DNA of 64,000 bases from CAYLLN01 sp964384375 (GTDB lineage: Bacteria > Planctomycetota > Planctomycetia > Pirellulales > Pirellulaceae), in contig CAYLLN010000017.1 of assembly GCA_964384375.1 (NCBI GenBank), positions 1 to 64,000 of the forward strand. The letters are read 5' to 3'. The position numbers were made by a program, and so were the translations under genes. Of this stretch, positions 37,575 through 45,536 are shown one piece after another; within the stretch, counting starts at the first letter, position 1; each line of letters opens with the position of its first letter. Below the pieces are notes generated by a model. It ran no database searches. It saw nothing but the letters and a program-made list of their open reading frames with translations, and was not told the origin of the DNA.

Positions 37575-39660
37575 CCTTGCGTTGCCTTTCTGCCTCATTG
37601 AGGAACTCTTCGTGCATCTTGCGTGTGCGGAGCAGGAACACCTTCCAAGTGATGTGTTCAAGCAGGCCATCCCTGACCAGCCCCGCGAAGCCTTTCTTGT
37701 GAATTCCCGTTAGGCCAAGTTCGTCGCACACAAGCGTGACGTGATATTTGGGAAACGCGGCCTTAAAGTCCGCGTGTCCTGGCTTGTTAAGAAACTCGTC
37801 CATGAGGTCGACGTAACGGTTTAGCCGATCCATTTCGTCGTTCGTGAAGGAATAGTGCGGCTTCTTGATCTCGATGATTTCGAGAACCTGATCCTGATTT
37901 GAGAGAACGAAATCAGCCCGCTTTGCGCCGTCCGAGAATGAGTCCAGGTTTAGCGACTTCCCCGTTTTTTCTTTGTAGAATTTCTGAAATTCTTTTTTAA
38001 GAGTGGTGAATGTCTGGTTGCTTGTGATCGGCGACCACTGGGGATTTATGAGCCAGGGGGCTTTGCTGATTAGGTCTTGAAAGGCCGCTTCAAGCGTCGA
38101 TTTCGTATCTTTCAGTTTCTCGATGCGCTTGATGACCTTCACTCTGTCATCTGCGATCCGCCCGAACGAAGCCAGTTCGGCAATTCTCGCCGTCCCCAGA
38201 ATGCTATTCATGACCGAAAGCGGATCGTCTTTGTCCTCGGCGGCTTCGCGGAGTTTCTGATTGAGCGTGAGGTGCGGCCCAAGCATGATGCTCAGGTCGA
38301 TGATCGTTTTGATGTGTTCCTGGTTGTGCAGTTCCTCATCTCGACTACTCTGCGCCATTGTCCTTGCGATCTCCAAAGCATTGTCGCGGATCGCTTCTTG
38401 TGCCTCCCCAGGAAATGCCTTTTTGACTTTCGCCTCGCAATTCGAGGTCTCCTTGAACTCGTCCCAGGCTTTCTTCTGCTTTGGCTTTCGCGCAATTGAG
38501 CCGATGTGCTTAACGACCGCCTGACCCCACTTCTCGAACGCCTGTCCAAGGTCGTGTGACCAAAGAATGTCCTGCCGATCTGTGCGAATCAAGTCTTCCC
38601 GTTCGTCCAACCAATCCGCATTCAGTTGCCCGACGAGGTAAGAACGGATGTCGTATTCGCCCGTGAAGCCAGCCTTCATGTTGAAGATGTGCGTCTGGGC
38701 CGCGATCTTACCGCGACAGTAAATGCGCACACCCGCCATTAAGTCGTCTTTGTATGGGTGCTTTGCGTAGCCGATCCAGCCAGTCACCGGATAGCGCGTA
38801 CCGTCGAGGTCGAACCCTGCTTCAACGGTGGATAGTTCGTTCCCATCCGGCCCAATGGCCTGATGATCGCCATCCTCATCTTCCTCGAACTTAATGACGG
38901 TCTTTTCCATTGTGTCGATGGCAAATTCGCCGACGACACACGTTGAGCCTTTTGAGTCGATTGTTTTTGTCGAGTCTCGAAGTTTGATTTGCCAATCGGA
39001 AGAACTGACGCCAAACCGCTGAGCCAGTTGCCGTTGCAGAGACTCCATCGACGGAACGAGGCGATGATCGAAGATTTTCAGCCGGATCGTAGTGCCATGT
39101 TTGGGTCGCACTATTCCGTCCAGTTCCTCGACATCGGGATTGTACTCCTTGTCTGTATCCGAAAGAATCTTTCCTCTTTGCAGGTTCAGGTGAGAAGTGA
39201 GATAACCCTGGGCCGACTTGTTATTCTCATCGCGTCCTGCTGTTTTCTTGCCACCGGACGAAATGATCTCGATGTGCTGACAAACGCCGAATGGGGCTAA
39301 CTTTCCAACGCCTTTCCGACCCATCACCTTTCGTTGGAACTTTTTGGATACGTCGCCACGCCGAGGGTCATTTCGGCGCTCTTTTCCAACGACGAGGTAG
39401 AAGTCATTCATTTGGTCGGGCGTCATGCCGCAGCCGTTGTCGATGACTTCGATCACGAATCCCTTGTCAGTGATCGAGTTGCCGCTCTTAGTCGCCAGGA
39501 ACTCGTTCATCGGCGCGCTGACTTCGACGCGCGTGGCGTCCGCGTCGTAACTATTGGCGATCAGTTCGGCGATGACGGCAGATACGCGGTCGTAGAGTTT
39601 GACGCCGAGTTTATCGACGGTCAGCCGGGAGATGGTCATCTTGTAGCGATGCTTGCCCAC
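37555..39660 (-). CDS. MORC-like (GHKL) ATPase with C-terminal nuclease-like domain
   Basis: About 701 residues. The N-terminal GHKL ATPase has the Bergerat motifs: N box AELIANSYDADA (about 31-42, with E32, N36), D-x-G DNGCGM (74-79), and G-rich loop GRKGVGKLAPFG (114-125). The C-terminal part contains ADFVLSNQDQVLEIIEIKKP, a D...E-x-K pattern of PD-(D/E)xK nucleases. Such 'paraMORC/MutL-like' ATPases fused to endonuclease domains are known from restriction-modification operons with cytosine methyltransferases. GTG 39,660 is chosen because the resulting VGKHRYKM prefix fits this family's N-terminus; the ATG at 39,639 is an alternative. The overlap with dcm supports an operon. Confidence 0.8.
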   Translation of the reverse strand: MGKHRYKMTISRLTVDKLGVKLYDRVSAVIAELIANSYDADATRVEVSAPMNEFLATKSGNSITDKGFVIEVIDNGCGMTPDQMNDFYLVVGKERRNDPRRGDVSKKFQRKVMGRKGVGKLAPFGVCQHIEIISSGGKKTAGRDENNKSAQGYLTSHLNLQRGKILSDTDKEYNPDVEELDGIVRPKHGTTIRLKIFDHRLVPSMESLQRQLAQRFGVSSSDWQIKLRDSTKTIDSKGSTCVVGEFAIDTMEKTVIKFEEDEDGDHQAIGPDGNELSTVEAGFDLDGTRYPVTGWIGYAKHPYKDDLMAGVRIYCRGKIAAQTHIFNMKAGFTGEYDIRSYLVGQLNADWLDEREDLIRTDRQDILWSHDLGQAFEKWGQAVVKHIGSIARKPKQKKAWDEFKETSNCEAKVKKAFPGEAQEAIRDNALEIARTMAQSSRDEELHNQEHIKTIIDLSIMLGPHLTLNQKLREAAEDKDDPLSVMNSILGTARIAELASFGRIADDRVKVIKRIEKLKDTKSTLEAAFQDLISKAPWLINPQWSPITSNQTFTTLKKEFQKFYKEKTGKSLNLDSFSDGAKRADFVLSNQDQVLEIIEIKKPHYSFTNDEMDRLNRYVDLMDEFLNKPGHADFKAAFPKYHVTLVCDELGLTGIHKKGFAGLVRDGLLEHITWKVFLLRTRKMHEEFLNEAERQRKDAAKED

Positions 39661-39771
39661 AGCGATGACCTTCGGTAAACATGTAGCGGCTGAGTCCCCC
39701 GCGACGGGGCAGTTTTGCGGAGATTCTAATCGCCGCTTGTAAAGTTTACAAGTTTCAGGCGCACCCCTGAA

Positions 39772-40209
39772 ATGATGATCGGCAAGAACGGCTACATTTC
39801 TGATGCCGCAACCTCGACCAGGATGCGGCAAGTGGCGTCGTCGAACACGTCCATCGAGCAACAAATTGGCCGGATGCTGGATCGACTGCGGTTTCGCTAC
39901 GACACCCACAGACGCGATTTGCCCGGCTGCCCTGATTTCGTGTTTGTTCGCCGCCGCAAGATCGTACTGATCCACGGATGCTTTTGGCATCGCCATCGCT
40001 GCCGTAGAGCGACGATGCCACGGCGGAACGTTGAACGCTGGCGGGAGAAGTTCCAAGCCACAGTGCGTCGAGACCGTCGCAACCTTCGGCTGCTGCGTGA
40101 AGCAGGCTGGACGGTTCTCGTTCTCTGGGAATGTGAAATCCGAGTTGAGGACGACCTGAAAGCAGCATTAAGTGCCTTCCTGTCCGCGAAGGCTCGTTCG
40201 CGCACTTGA
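39772..40209 (+). CDS. vsr: Very short patch repair endonuclease
   Basis: A 145-residue Vsr: DLPGCPDFVFVRRRKIVLIHGCFWHRHRC (about 49-77) contains the catalytic Asp55 and histidines H68 and H73 together with the zinc cysteines, and E29 lies in the first helix. Vsr nicks next to T in T:G mismatches that arise from deamination of 5-methylcytosine. It is divergent from the MORC-like ATPase/dcm operon with a 111-base gap, so it probably serves that methyltransferase. Its 3' end overlaps a zinc-ribbon gene by 42 bases on the other strand. Confidence 0.9.
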   Translation: MMIGKNGYISDAATSTRMRQVASSNTSIEQQIGRMLDRLRFRYDTHRRDLPGCPDFVFVRRRKIVLIHGCFWHRHRCRRATMPRRNVERWREKFQATVRRDRRNLRLLREAGWTVLVLWECEIRVEDDLKAALSAFLSAKARSRT

Positions 40210-40485
40210 AACGCCCACGCTGGTGAACTCCTGCCCCCGGTCAATCGGCTGTCGAACCTTTTCAGGCAACTCAAAATCAACGGTAAAGTTCGCGGAATCG
40301 CAGATCACGCACCGGTTCAGCCTCGCGTGCGTGATTAGGTGGCGAATCAGGGGGCGTCTGGTCTTGCATTGCTCTCCGCAAGATGGGCATCGCCACTCGT
40401 TGAGTTCGATGGTGGTGGAAGCGCTGCAATGCTCGCACCTGACTGCGAGGATCGCGACGGTATCTGGAAATACTGCTTTTGTCAT
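40168..40485 (-). CDS. Zinc-ribbon protein in the transposase operon
   Basis: A 105-residue protein with three CxxC-type pairs: CEHC, CPSCGEQC and CVIC. It starts 18 bases after the transposase stop with GGAG about 8 bases before ATG 40,485, so it is probably part of the same transcript. The 3' end overlaps vsr. No family was recognised; small zinc-ribbon proteins often bind nucleic acid. Confidence 0.5.
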   Translation of the reverse strand: MTKAVFPDTVAILAVRCEHCSASTTIELNEWRCPSCGEQCKTRRPLIRHLITHARLNRCVICDSANFTVDFELPEKVRQPIDRGQEFTSVGVSSARTSLRGQEGT

Positions 40486-40503
40486 GGCTGTTTCTCCGAC
40501 CAG

Positions 40504-41421
40504 TTAGGCGGCGTTGGGTTCGTCCGCAGCCTCCCAGGCCGGGATCGTGTGTTCGAGAACCAAGTCGTAGAACTCTTCGAGATCGTATCGCCTGGGCGCG
40601 AGACCAGCCCAATGGGCCGGACTTGTTTTCATTTTTCTATCGTTGCCAAGTCGATACTCGTGCTTCCAGCAGTAGTTGTAGTGCGCCACAAACACGTTGG
40701 CGGCTGCCTGTAAGTTTTCAAGTTTCTTTGCAAATGTGATCGACTTTTTCCGCATCATCGCCATGAAGGTTCGGATCGACAGATTGCACCGCTCGACCAA
40801 GGAAGTAGAGATTTCGTCCAACACAGCCTCATTACCTTGAACCACGTTGTACGAAATGTCCCATTCCGCTCGTCCTCTCGTAGTCCTAATGCGATCCTTA
40901 ACTATCTGGCCATAATCGGCATATGGACCGAAGGTACACTTGATCGGATTCTCGTAGCCTCGGAAGCCATCGCTGCTAATCAAGATGACTGGTTTGATCG
41001 GACCGTTGCTGTCTGAATTGGGCCGATGAATTCTTACGGTCTTGTGCAGGTCTCGAATGAACTGGTAGGTTGACTGCGGACCTAACTTACCAATCCGATG
41101 TGCTGGGATCAGTTTTGAGTCCTCATCATAGGCTACGTAAAACGCCATTTCTCCCTTATCCATCCAACGAGGGTCATCGTCCTTCACGTTGTATTCGTGG
41201 CGCTCTACGAAGCCATACAGTTCGTCTATCTGTACATGACGCATCGTGAGGTCGCGGACTTCCTGATGAAGGAATTGTCCGCATCGCTGGCCAAACTCAC
41301 AGATGATGCGAGAAATGGTATTCCTTTCTAATCCAGTAATGTGCGCCATACGGCGCAGCGAGTTACCTGCGAGTTGCAACGTAAGGACGGTCAAGCGTTC
41401 TTGTTTCGATGTAACATTCAT
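40504..41421 (-). CDS. IS1-like DDE transposase
   Basis: A 305-residue protein. An N-terminal helix-turn-helix (RRMAHITGLERNTISRII) precedes a DDE catalytic core: first aspartate in HVQIDELYGFV, second in ILISSDGFRGYEN, and the Glu region in STSLVERCNLSIRTFMAMMRKK with KKLENLQAAANVFVAHYNYCWKH. The last motif is typical of IS1-family transposases. ATG 41,421 with GGAG at 8 bases is preferred. It is intact and expressed in an operon with a small HTH protein upstream and a zinc ribbon downstream; I see no clear terminal inverted repeats around it, so it may be domesticated. Confidence 0.75.
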   Translation of the reverse strand: MNVTSKQERLTVLTLQLAGNSLRRMAHITGLERNTISRIICEFGQRCGQFLHQEVRDLTMRHVQIDELYGFVERHEYNVKDDDPRWMDKGEMAFYVAYDEDSKLIPAHRIGKLGPQSTYQFIRDLHKTVRIHRPNSDSNGPIKPVILISSDGFRGYENPIKCTFGPYADYGQIVKDRIRTTRGRAEWDISYNVVQGNEAVLDEISTSLVERCNLSIRTFMAMMRKKSITFAKKLENLQAAANVFVAHYNYCWKHEYRLGNDRKMKTSPAHWAGLAPRRYDLEEFYDLVLEHTIPAWEAADEPNAA

Positions 41422-41456
41422 TAAGGTTTCTCCGTAGAGTAAGTTGAGGATCGTAA

Positions 41457-41642
41457 TCAGTCGTCGGTCAAGCGGCGTCGATTGTCTCGCGCCTTGGGAC
41501 TGCTGCCCGCCACGCACTGCGCCAAGATGTAAATGCACTTGTCACGCGGCACGCAGGTAAGGCGCGAGATCGCGTAGACGGAGTAACCTTGGCGAAACAG
41601 CATAATGATGGCAAGTCGTTGTTGTTCGGATGTGGTGTTCAT
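41457..41642 (-). CDS. Small HTH protein, paralogous to the transposase N-terminus
   Basis: A 61-residue protein. The first ten residues read MNTTSEQQRL, close to the transposase start MNVTSKQERL, and the HTH region is spaced the same way. It therefore looks like a duplicate of the transposase DNA-binding domain, placed 35 bases upstream of it. It may compete for DNA binding or regulate the transposase. The ATG at 41,642 has no strong ribosome site. Confidence 0.5.
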   Translation of the reverse strand: MNTTSEQQRLAIIMLFRQGYSVYAISRLTCVPRDKCIYILAQCVAGSSPKARDNRRRLTDD

Positions 41643-41657
41643 GGAAATGGGTGTGGT

Positions 41658-41696
41658 AAACGAAAGACCCGCCCGTGCTCAATGAGCACGGGCGGG
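41658..41696 (-). terminator. Intrinsic terminator after the exonuclease gene
   Basis: On the minus strand, CCCGCCCGTGCTC-ATT-GAGCACGGGCGGG forms a perfect 13-bp stem with a 3-base loop, followed by TCTTTCGTTT. It lies 73 bases after the exonuclease stop and upstream of the small HTH gene, separating the two transcripts. Confidence 0.85.
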
Positions 41697-41768
41697 CCGG
41701 GTTAGTTAGGGGCAGTCCAGCCAACTGCCACGGTGGTGGCGCTCGGGCGCTATACACGATCTCACTCC

Positions 41769-42410
41769 TTATGCGGCTCTGGTGGGGTCGATGAAGCCCA
41801 TCTGGGCCGCACAGTCGGCGCAGAGACGGACATCGTTTTTTAAGTACGCGATGGCGGCGTCCCGGTCCTGATTCCATTTCAGGTAGAACAGTTCGCCGTC
41901 ACCGTTTTTAGCACCGACGCCGAGAAACTTGGCGAGGTTGTCCAGACTGATGAAGTCTTTGTAGCCGCCGCAGCGCCACGCGATCATCAGGTCCACAACG
42001 GTGTCGGGCCAATACTTGCCACCCGACAGAACGACTCGCGGCACATCTACTCCGTGATGCCACGAACGCCGGATCAAGAAGGGGAGGTCGAAGCCCTGAG
42101 TGTTAAAGCCCAGCAGTTTCGCCCCCGCGCCGTGGAGAGACAGGAACGCTCCCCAGAACTGGCGCAACATGGCCGCTTCATCGAGATCGTAGGCTATGAG
42201 GTAGACATCTCTGGCGACCTCGTAGTATCCAATTGCGACGACGCGCGCTTCCGTAGGATCGAGCAATGATCCTTCGCCTTTTCCAGCAGGTCCGGTTTCG
42301 ATGTCGAACGCGGTGTCGCTGGTGGGGCGGTAGTCGTCCTGACCGGACATTATCACGGCTGCAGTCGGCTGTCCTGCTTCCGTCTTGGGTTTGGGGTTGG
42401 GTGCGATCAT
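41769..42410 (-). CDS. DEDD-type 3'-5' exonuclease-like protein
   Basis: A 213-residue protein. Exo I FDIETGP (about residues 34-40), Exo II LLGFNTQGFDLPFLIRRSW with its Asp, and Exo III SLDNLAKFLG...AIAYLKNDVRLCADC with Y-x-x-x-D spacing match the DnaQ/PolB-like exonuclease superfamily. Such standalone proofreading-type nucleases may trim DNA ends or take part in repair or defence. ATG 42,410 is used; longer N-terminal starts contain a hydrophobic stretch (PLLFLLIFVLAP) not expected in this family. The gene has its own terminator at 41,658. Confidence 0.75.
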   Translation of the reverse strand: MIAPNPKPKTEAGQPTAAVIMSGQDDYRPTSDTAFDIETGPAGKGEGSLLDPTEARVVAIGYYEVARDVYLIAYDLDEAAMLRQFWGAFLSLHGAGAKLLGFNTQGFDLPFLIRRSWHHGVDVPRVVLSGGKYWPDTVVDLMIAWRCGGYKDFISLDNLAKFLGVGAKNGDGELFYLKWNQDRDAAIAYLKNDVRLCADCAAQMGFIDPTRAA

Positions 42411-43391
42411 TGGTGCAAAACTCACTGGGGCGAGGACAAAGATCAGAAGGAACAACAGAGGGAACTTCCGAGGATGGTGGGGAACGCATGGCGGCAACTC
42501 CTGGGCGTGGGACACGGGACGGACAAAAACCGTTTGAACGTTACGTGCGTCTAAATGTCCAGTCCAGGGGTCGACTATCGAATTTTCAGAATTTAGGGTT
42601 CTCATAGGTCGTTGACTCTTCTACTTTTCTGTGGATACTGAGAGGCGTTGAGTGGAAAAACAAAGCGACCGGGCCGACCTCAAAGGCGGTTTTGATTTTT
42701 TTGGATTTCCGACAAGCCTCAGCAACCGGCCAGTTCCAGAACTACTAATTCTGGGCTGGCCATCTTTTTGCGCTTATGAGACGCAGCCGGTTGCTACGAC
42801 CCACAGTACGGATTTCGCGATCTTTGTCTAGCGCGAGCCGTCAGTTTTCCTGGGGCGGGTTTTATAAGAGAATCCAGGTACGGACTGGACACTCAAACTT
42901 CGGCCACATTTGGGATCATCACATAGCAATGATGAGAGATCAGATCAGGGTGTTGTGCAATAATGTGGCGACAGTAGTGTAGTGATATTAAATGGCGACA
43001 GTAGTTTAGAATGTCACCAGCAATAGTTGCTTCCTGGGCTCGCTGATCGCCATTCCGGCTTGATTCTGCCATTCCGGCCCGATACCCTTTGATGTCCGAA
43101 ATACTACCAGGAGACTGCATGATCCGTGGCTGACACAGCCACTTCACAATTCACGAGCAATCGACTTGCTCTGCTTCCTTCCAAACGACCAACCTGGGCC
43201 GCAAGGCCCTTGAAAGCACAAGAAGCAGTGTGGGCCGAACGCTCCCCGTGAGAACGGGGGGCGTCGGCCATGCGCTGTTCTTGTGCGCCCCTTGGTCGGG
43301 GTGGAGGGAGCAGCCGTGGTGCGGACGCCCCCTCTTCGTTGCGTCTCATCGCTGCTGCTCCCTGGAAGCCTTCACCACCAGAGAGCCGCAC
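42411..43391. other. Structured non-coding region of the accessory island
   Basis: About 980 bases without a supportable gene. It contains a three-way-junction-like structure (42,721-42,795), two copies of ATGGCGACAGTAGT (about 42,964 and 42,992) and two of GCCATTCCGGC (about 43,048 and 43,068), each a direct repeat about 20-28 bases apart. The repeats resemble the multiply repeated ends of IS21-type elements, so an IS remnant is possible, but no transposase is adjacent. Confidence 0.5.
42721..42795 (+). ncRNA. Candidate structured RNA or recombination element (three-way junction)
   Basis: AGCAACCGGC (42,721-42,730) pairs perfectly with GCCGGTTGCT (42,786-42,795). Inside lie two further hairpins: CCAG-TT-CCAGAA-CTACTAA-TTCTGG-G-CTGG and TGCG-CTTATGAGA-CGCA. 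A T5 run (42,765-42,769) follows the first inner hairpin, so that hairpin alone could act as a terminator on the plus strand. No promoter has been identified. Confidence 0.4.
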
Positions 43392-44159
43392 ATGATCCGC
43401 ACCACTTGTCCGCATTGTGAAAGAAAAATCAAAGTTAACCCCGAACTGGCAGGCCGGACGGTCCTGTGTCCGAAGTGTCGAGGCCAGTTTCAGATTCCAG
43501 TCGAGACTGTTGAGGCCGTGGCGGTCGATGTGCCCGCCGCCCCTCCGGTCCAGCCCACAGGCTTGCCGATCATCCAGACGGCGAACCGAGTTACACAACC
43601 GGCTCGGCCCTCGATCAAGCCCGTCACGATTGTGGCGCTCGGCATTGTGGCGGTCCTGGTCGGCCTGCCTTGTCTCTGCGCCGGGCTCGTGGTGATCGGT
43701 GGTGGCGGCAAGGTTCAGCAAGATGGAGGCGGTGGCTTTCAGTTTGGCGGCAGTAGCGAAGTGCCGTTAACCGAGAGACTACTTGAACCGATGACCGACG
43801 AAGGTTCTTACGCGGAAGGCTGGAATGAGTTGTTGTCTGTGGCCCAGCAGCATGTCGCCAAGATGGAAAACCAAGAGCCGGGCAGCCCAGTCTGGCACGC
43901 CCTCATTGACGCACACCATGAGATCATCCGCGTCACTACCCTTCGGTATGCGACTGGCATCGACACCGACATGGATCGGCATCAGGGGAGGATGGATGTG
44001 TTGATGAACAGTCTGGCCAATGGGCAGATGCAGCACTTTCGCGGTGAACGCCTACGAGCCGGTTTGACTTCACTCAAGCGCCACGGCGAGTTGGAGGAGT
44101 GGCTGGCTCTTAACCCCGGATACGCGGACATGGCTCGTGAATGGGGGCTGATTAAGTAA
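43392..44159 (+). CDS. Zinc-ribbon membrane protein
   Basis: A 255-residue protein. A zinc ribbon at residues about 4-30 (CPHCERKIKVN...CPKCRGQFQIP) is followed by a proline-rich linker and one transmembrane helix (VTIVALGIVAVLVGLPCLCAGLVVIGG), then an extracytoplasmic domain. This layout is common in planctomycetes, where a cytosolic zinc ribbon is tethered to the membrane. No catalytic motif seen. The start is well supported by the CxxC position. Confidence 0.65.
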   Translation: MIRTTCPHCERKIKVNPELAGRTVLCPKCRGQFQIPVETVEAVAVDVPAAPPVQPTGLPIIQTANRVTQPARPSIKPVTIVALGIVAVLVGLPCLCAGLVVIGGGGKVQQDGGGGFQFGGSSEVPLTERLLEPMTDEGSYAEGWNELLSVAQQHVAKMENQEPGSPVWHALIDAHHEIIRVTTLRYATGIDTDMDRHQGRMDVLMNSLANGQMQHFRGERLRAGLTSLKRHGELEEWLALNPGYADMAREWGLIK

Positions 44160-44291
44160 CGATGGAGCGTCACGATGGCCGGAGAAAATCACCCGAACCG
44201 GCCCTATATACAAAAATGGCAGCGCAGTGTGACGTCAACTCTTGGTTGCTGCGCACGACACTTTGGGTAGAATTAGAGTGGAGGCGAATCA

Positions 44292-44984
44292 ATGGCACGA
44301 AACGAGTTTATTCAGCATCTACGCACGGCATATCGCCTGCTTCAACCGCCAAAAGTTCAGACGGACCACGGCTCAGGTGACAATGAGCGACTCAGTAAAG
44401 CACTGGACAGCGCAGACCTGTGGCTATCGAGAAGGGCTGTTTCAGGCTTCAACGAAGCAGATTTTGCTGATTTGCCAAACAACCAGGGCAAGGTACTTGC
44501 GAATGAGGTAGCCGCATTTCTTGGGATCGCCGAAAAAGTACCGCCGAACAAACCAGCGAGACCCGATCAAAGCGCCGAGGCCCGAAAACATTTGGAAGCG
44601 ATCATCGGGATAGTTCGTGAGCCAATCTTGAAGCACTGGTTGGTCGCCCAGGAAAACCTGATCGACGAGGCAAAGAAGGCAGCGAAGTCGAAGGGCTGGG
44701 GTGTTCGTGAAGAGAAAAAAGAGGTGGCCGAGAGTCTTCTTGGTAAGTATTTTGCGCCACGGCTTCACATTCGAGACAACGACAAGGAAGTTGTGCTTGA
44801 TCCTGTCGCATACTTTGGAAGCGGACATCAAGGTGTTGTTGATCTGGCAGTAATGCCCACTTTTGAGGCAGCGAACATCCTGTCATACAAAGACGGCCAG
44901 TGGCAAATCGTCACTCGGAACAATCGCCTGCCTCTCACTCAGAGTACGCTTGTCAATACGATAACGGATGTCTTTCGGTCATAA
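44292..44984 (+). CDS. Uncharacterised protein paired with a HEPN-like protein
   Basis: A 230-residue soluble protein with GGAGG before ATG 44,292. It is rich in A, E and K, and has no recognisable domain. Its stop overlaps the next start as TAATG (44,982-44,986), so both are translationally coupled. A two-gene unit with a HEPN-like second gene fits a toxin-antitoxin or defence module in which this protein could be the partner or neutraliser. Not recognised further. Confidence 0.6.
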   Translation: MARNEFIQHLRTAYRLLQPPKVQTDHGSGDNERLSKALDSADLWLSRRAVSGFNEADFADLPNNQGKVLANEVAAFLGIAEKVPPNKPARPDQSAEARKHLEAIIGIVREPILKHWLVAQENLIDEAKKAAKSKGWGVREEKKEVAESLLGKYFAPRLHIRDNDKEVVLDPVAYFGSGHQGVVDLAVMPTFEAANILSYKDGQWQIVTRNNRLPLTQSTLVNTITDVFRS

Positions 44985-45448
44985 TGCGCAAGTACGAATG
45001 GCATGAAAGACTGAAAGAGGTTCTGCGCAATTATGAAACTGCGCTTCGGACGGTGGAAGTGTTCCGCCGCCTTGCTGCTTCCAATCCTGACCTGCTCTTC
45101 GACAATGATTTGTCGCTTCGTGAAATTGACGATGTACTTCATCAATTGGGAGTATTGTATTTTACCCGTCTGTATGCATGTTTTGAGTCAGCGCTTCGGC
45201 ACTTTTGGCGTTGTGAAGTTCGGAATACGAGACCTTCAACCGAGGTGCTGATTGATTCAATAGCCGCACGACGAGGTGTGTCACAGGATGCTTTGGACGA
45301 TGTGCATGACGTGCGAGAGTTTCGTAACTACCTGATCCACGAAGATTACTCGCCCAGTAGGCAGTTTACTATTCAGGAAGCAAGCAAGTGCTTGCATATG
45401 TTTATCAGTCGACTACCTGAGACGTGGAGTGATACGTTTAAGCCTTAA
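44984..45448 (+). CDS. HEPN-like RNase candidate
   Basis: A 154-residue helical protein. The motif REFRNYLIHE at residues 111-120 gives R114-N-x-x-x-H119, the R-x4-6-H signature of HEPN ribonucleases, within a helical C-terminal part. HEPN proteins commonly act as toxins or effectors that cleave RNA. Start overlaps the stop of the preceding gene, so they form one operon. Located in the accessory island between the zinc-ribbon membrane protein and the HNH pair. Confidence 0.65.
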   Translation: MRKYEWHERLKEVLRNYETALRTVEVFRRLAASNPDLLFDNDLSLREIDDVLHQLGVLYFTRLYACFESALRHFWRCEVRNTRPSTEVLIDSIAARRGVSQDALDDVHDVREFRNYLIHEDYSPSRQFTIQEASKCLHMFISRLPETWSDTFKP

Positions 45449-45536
45449 ATGCAGAGCGTTTATTTTCCCCAGCATTACGGTCTGCACTCAGAACCTCGAT
45501 TTGGTGGCGTCGAGTGAGTGAGGGTGAGGTGCGCCA

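Noticed and set aside
42721..42795. Integron attC site
   Set aside because: The outer arms AGCAAC/GTTGCT do not fit the RYYYAAC and GTTRRRY consensus and no integrase is nearby.
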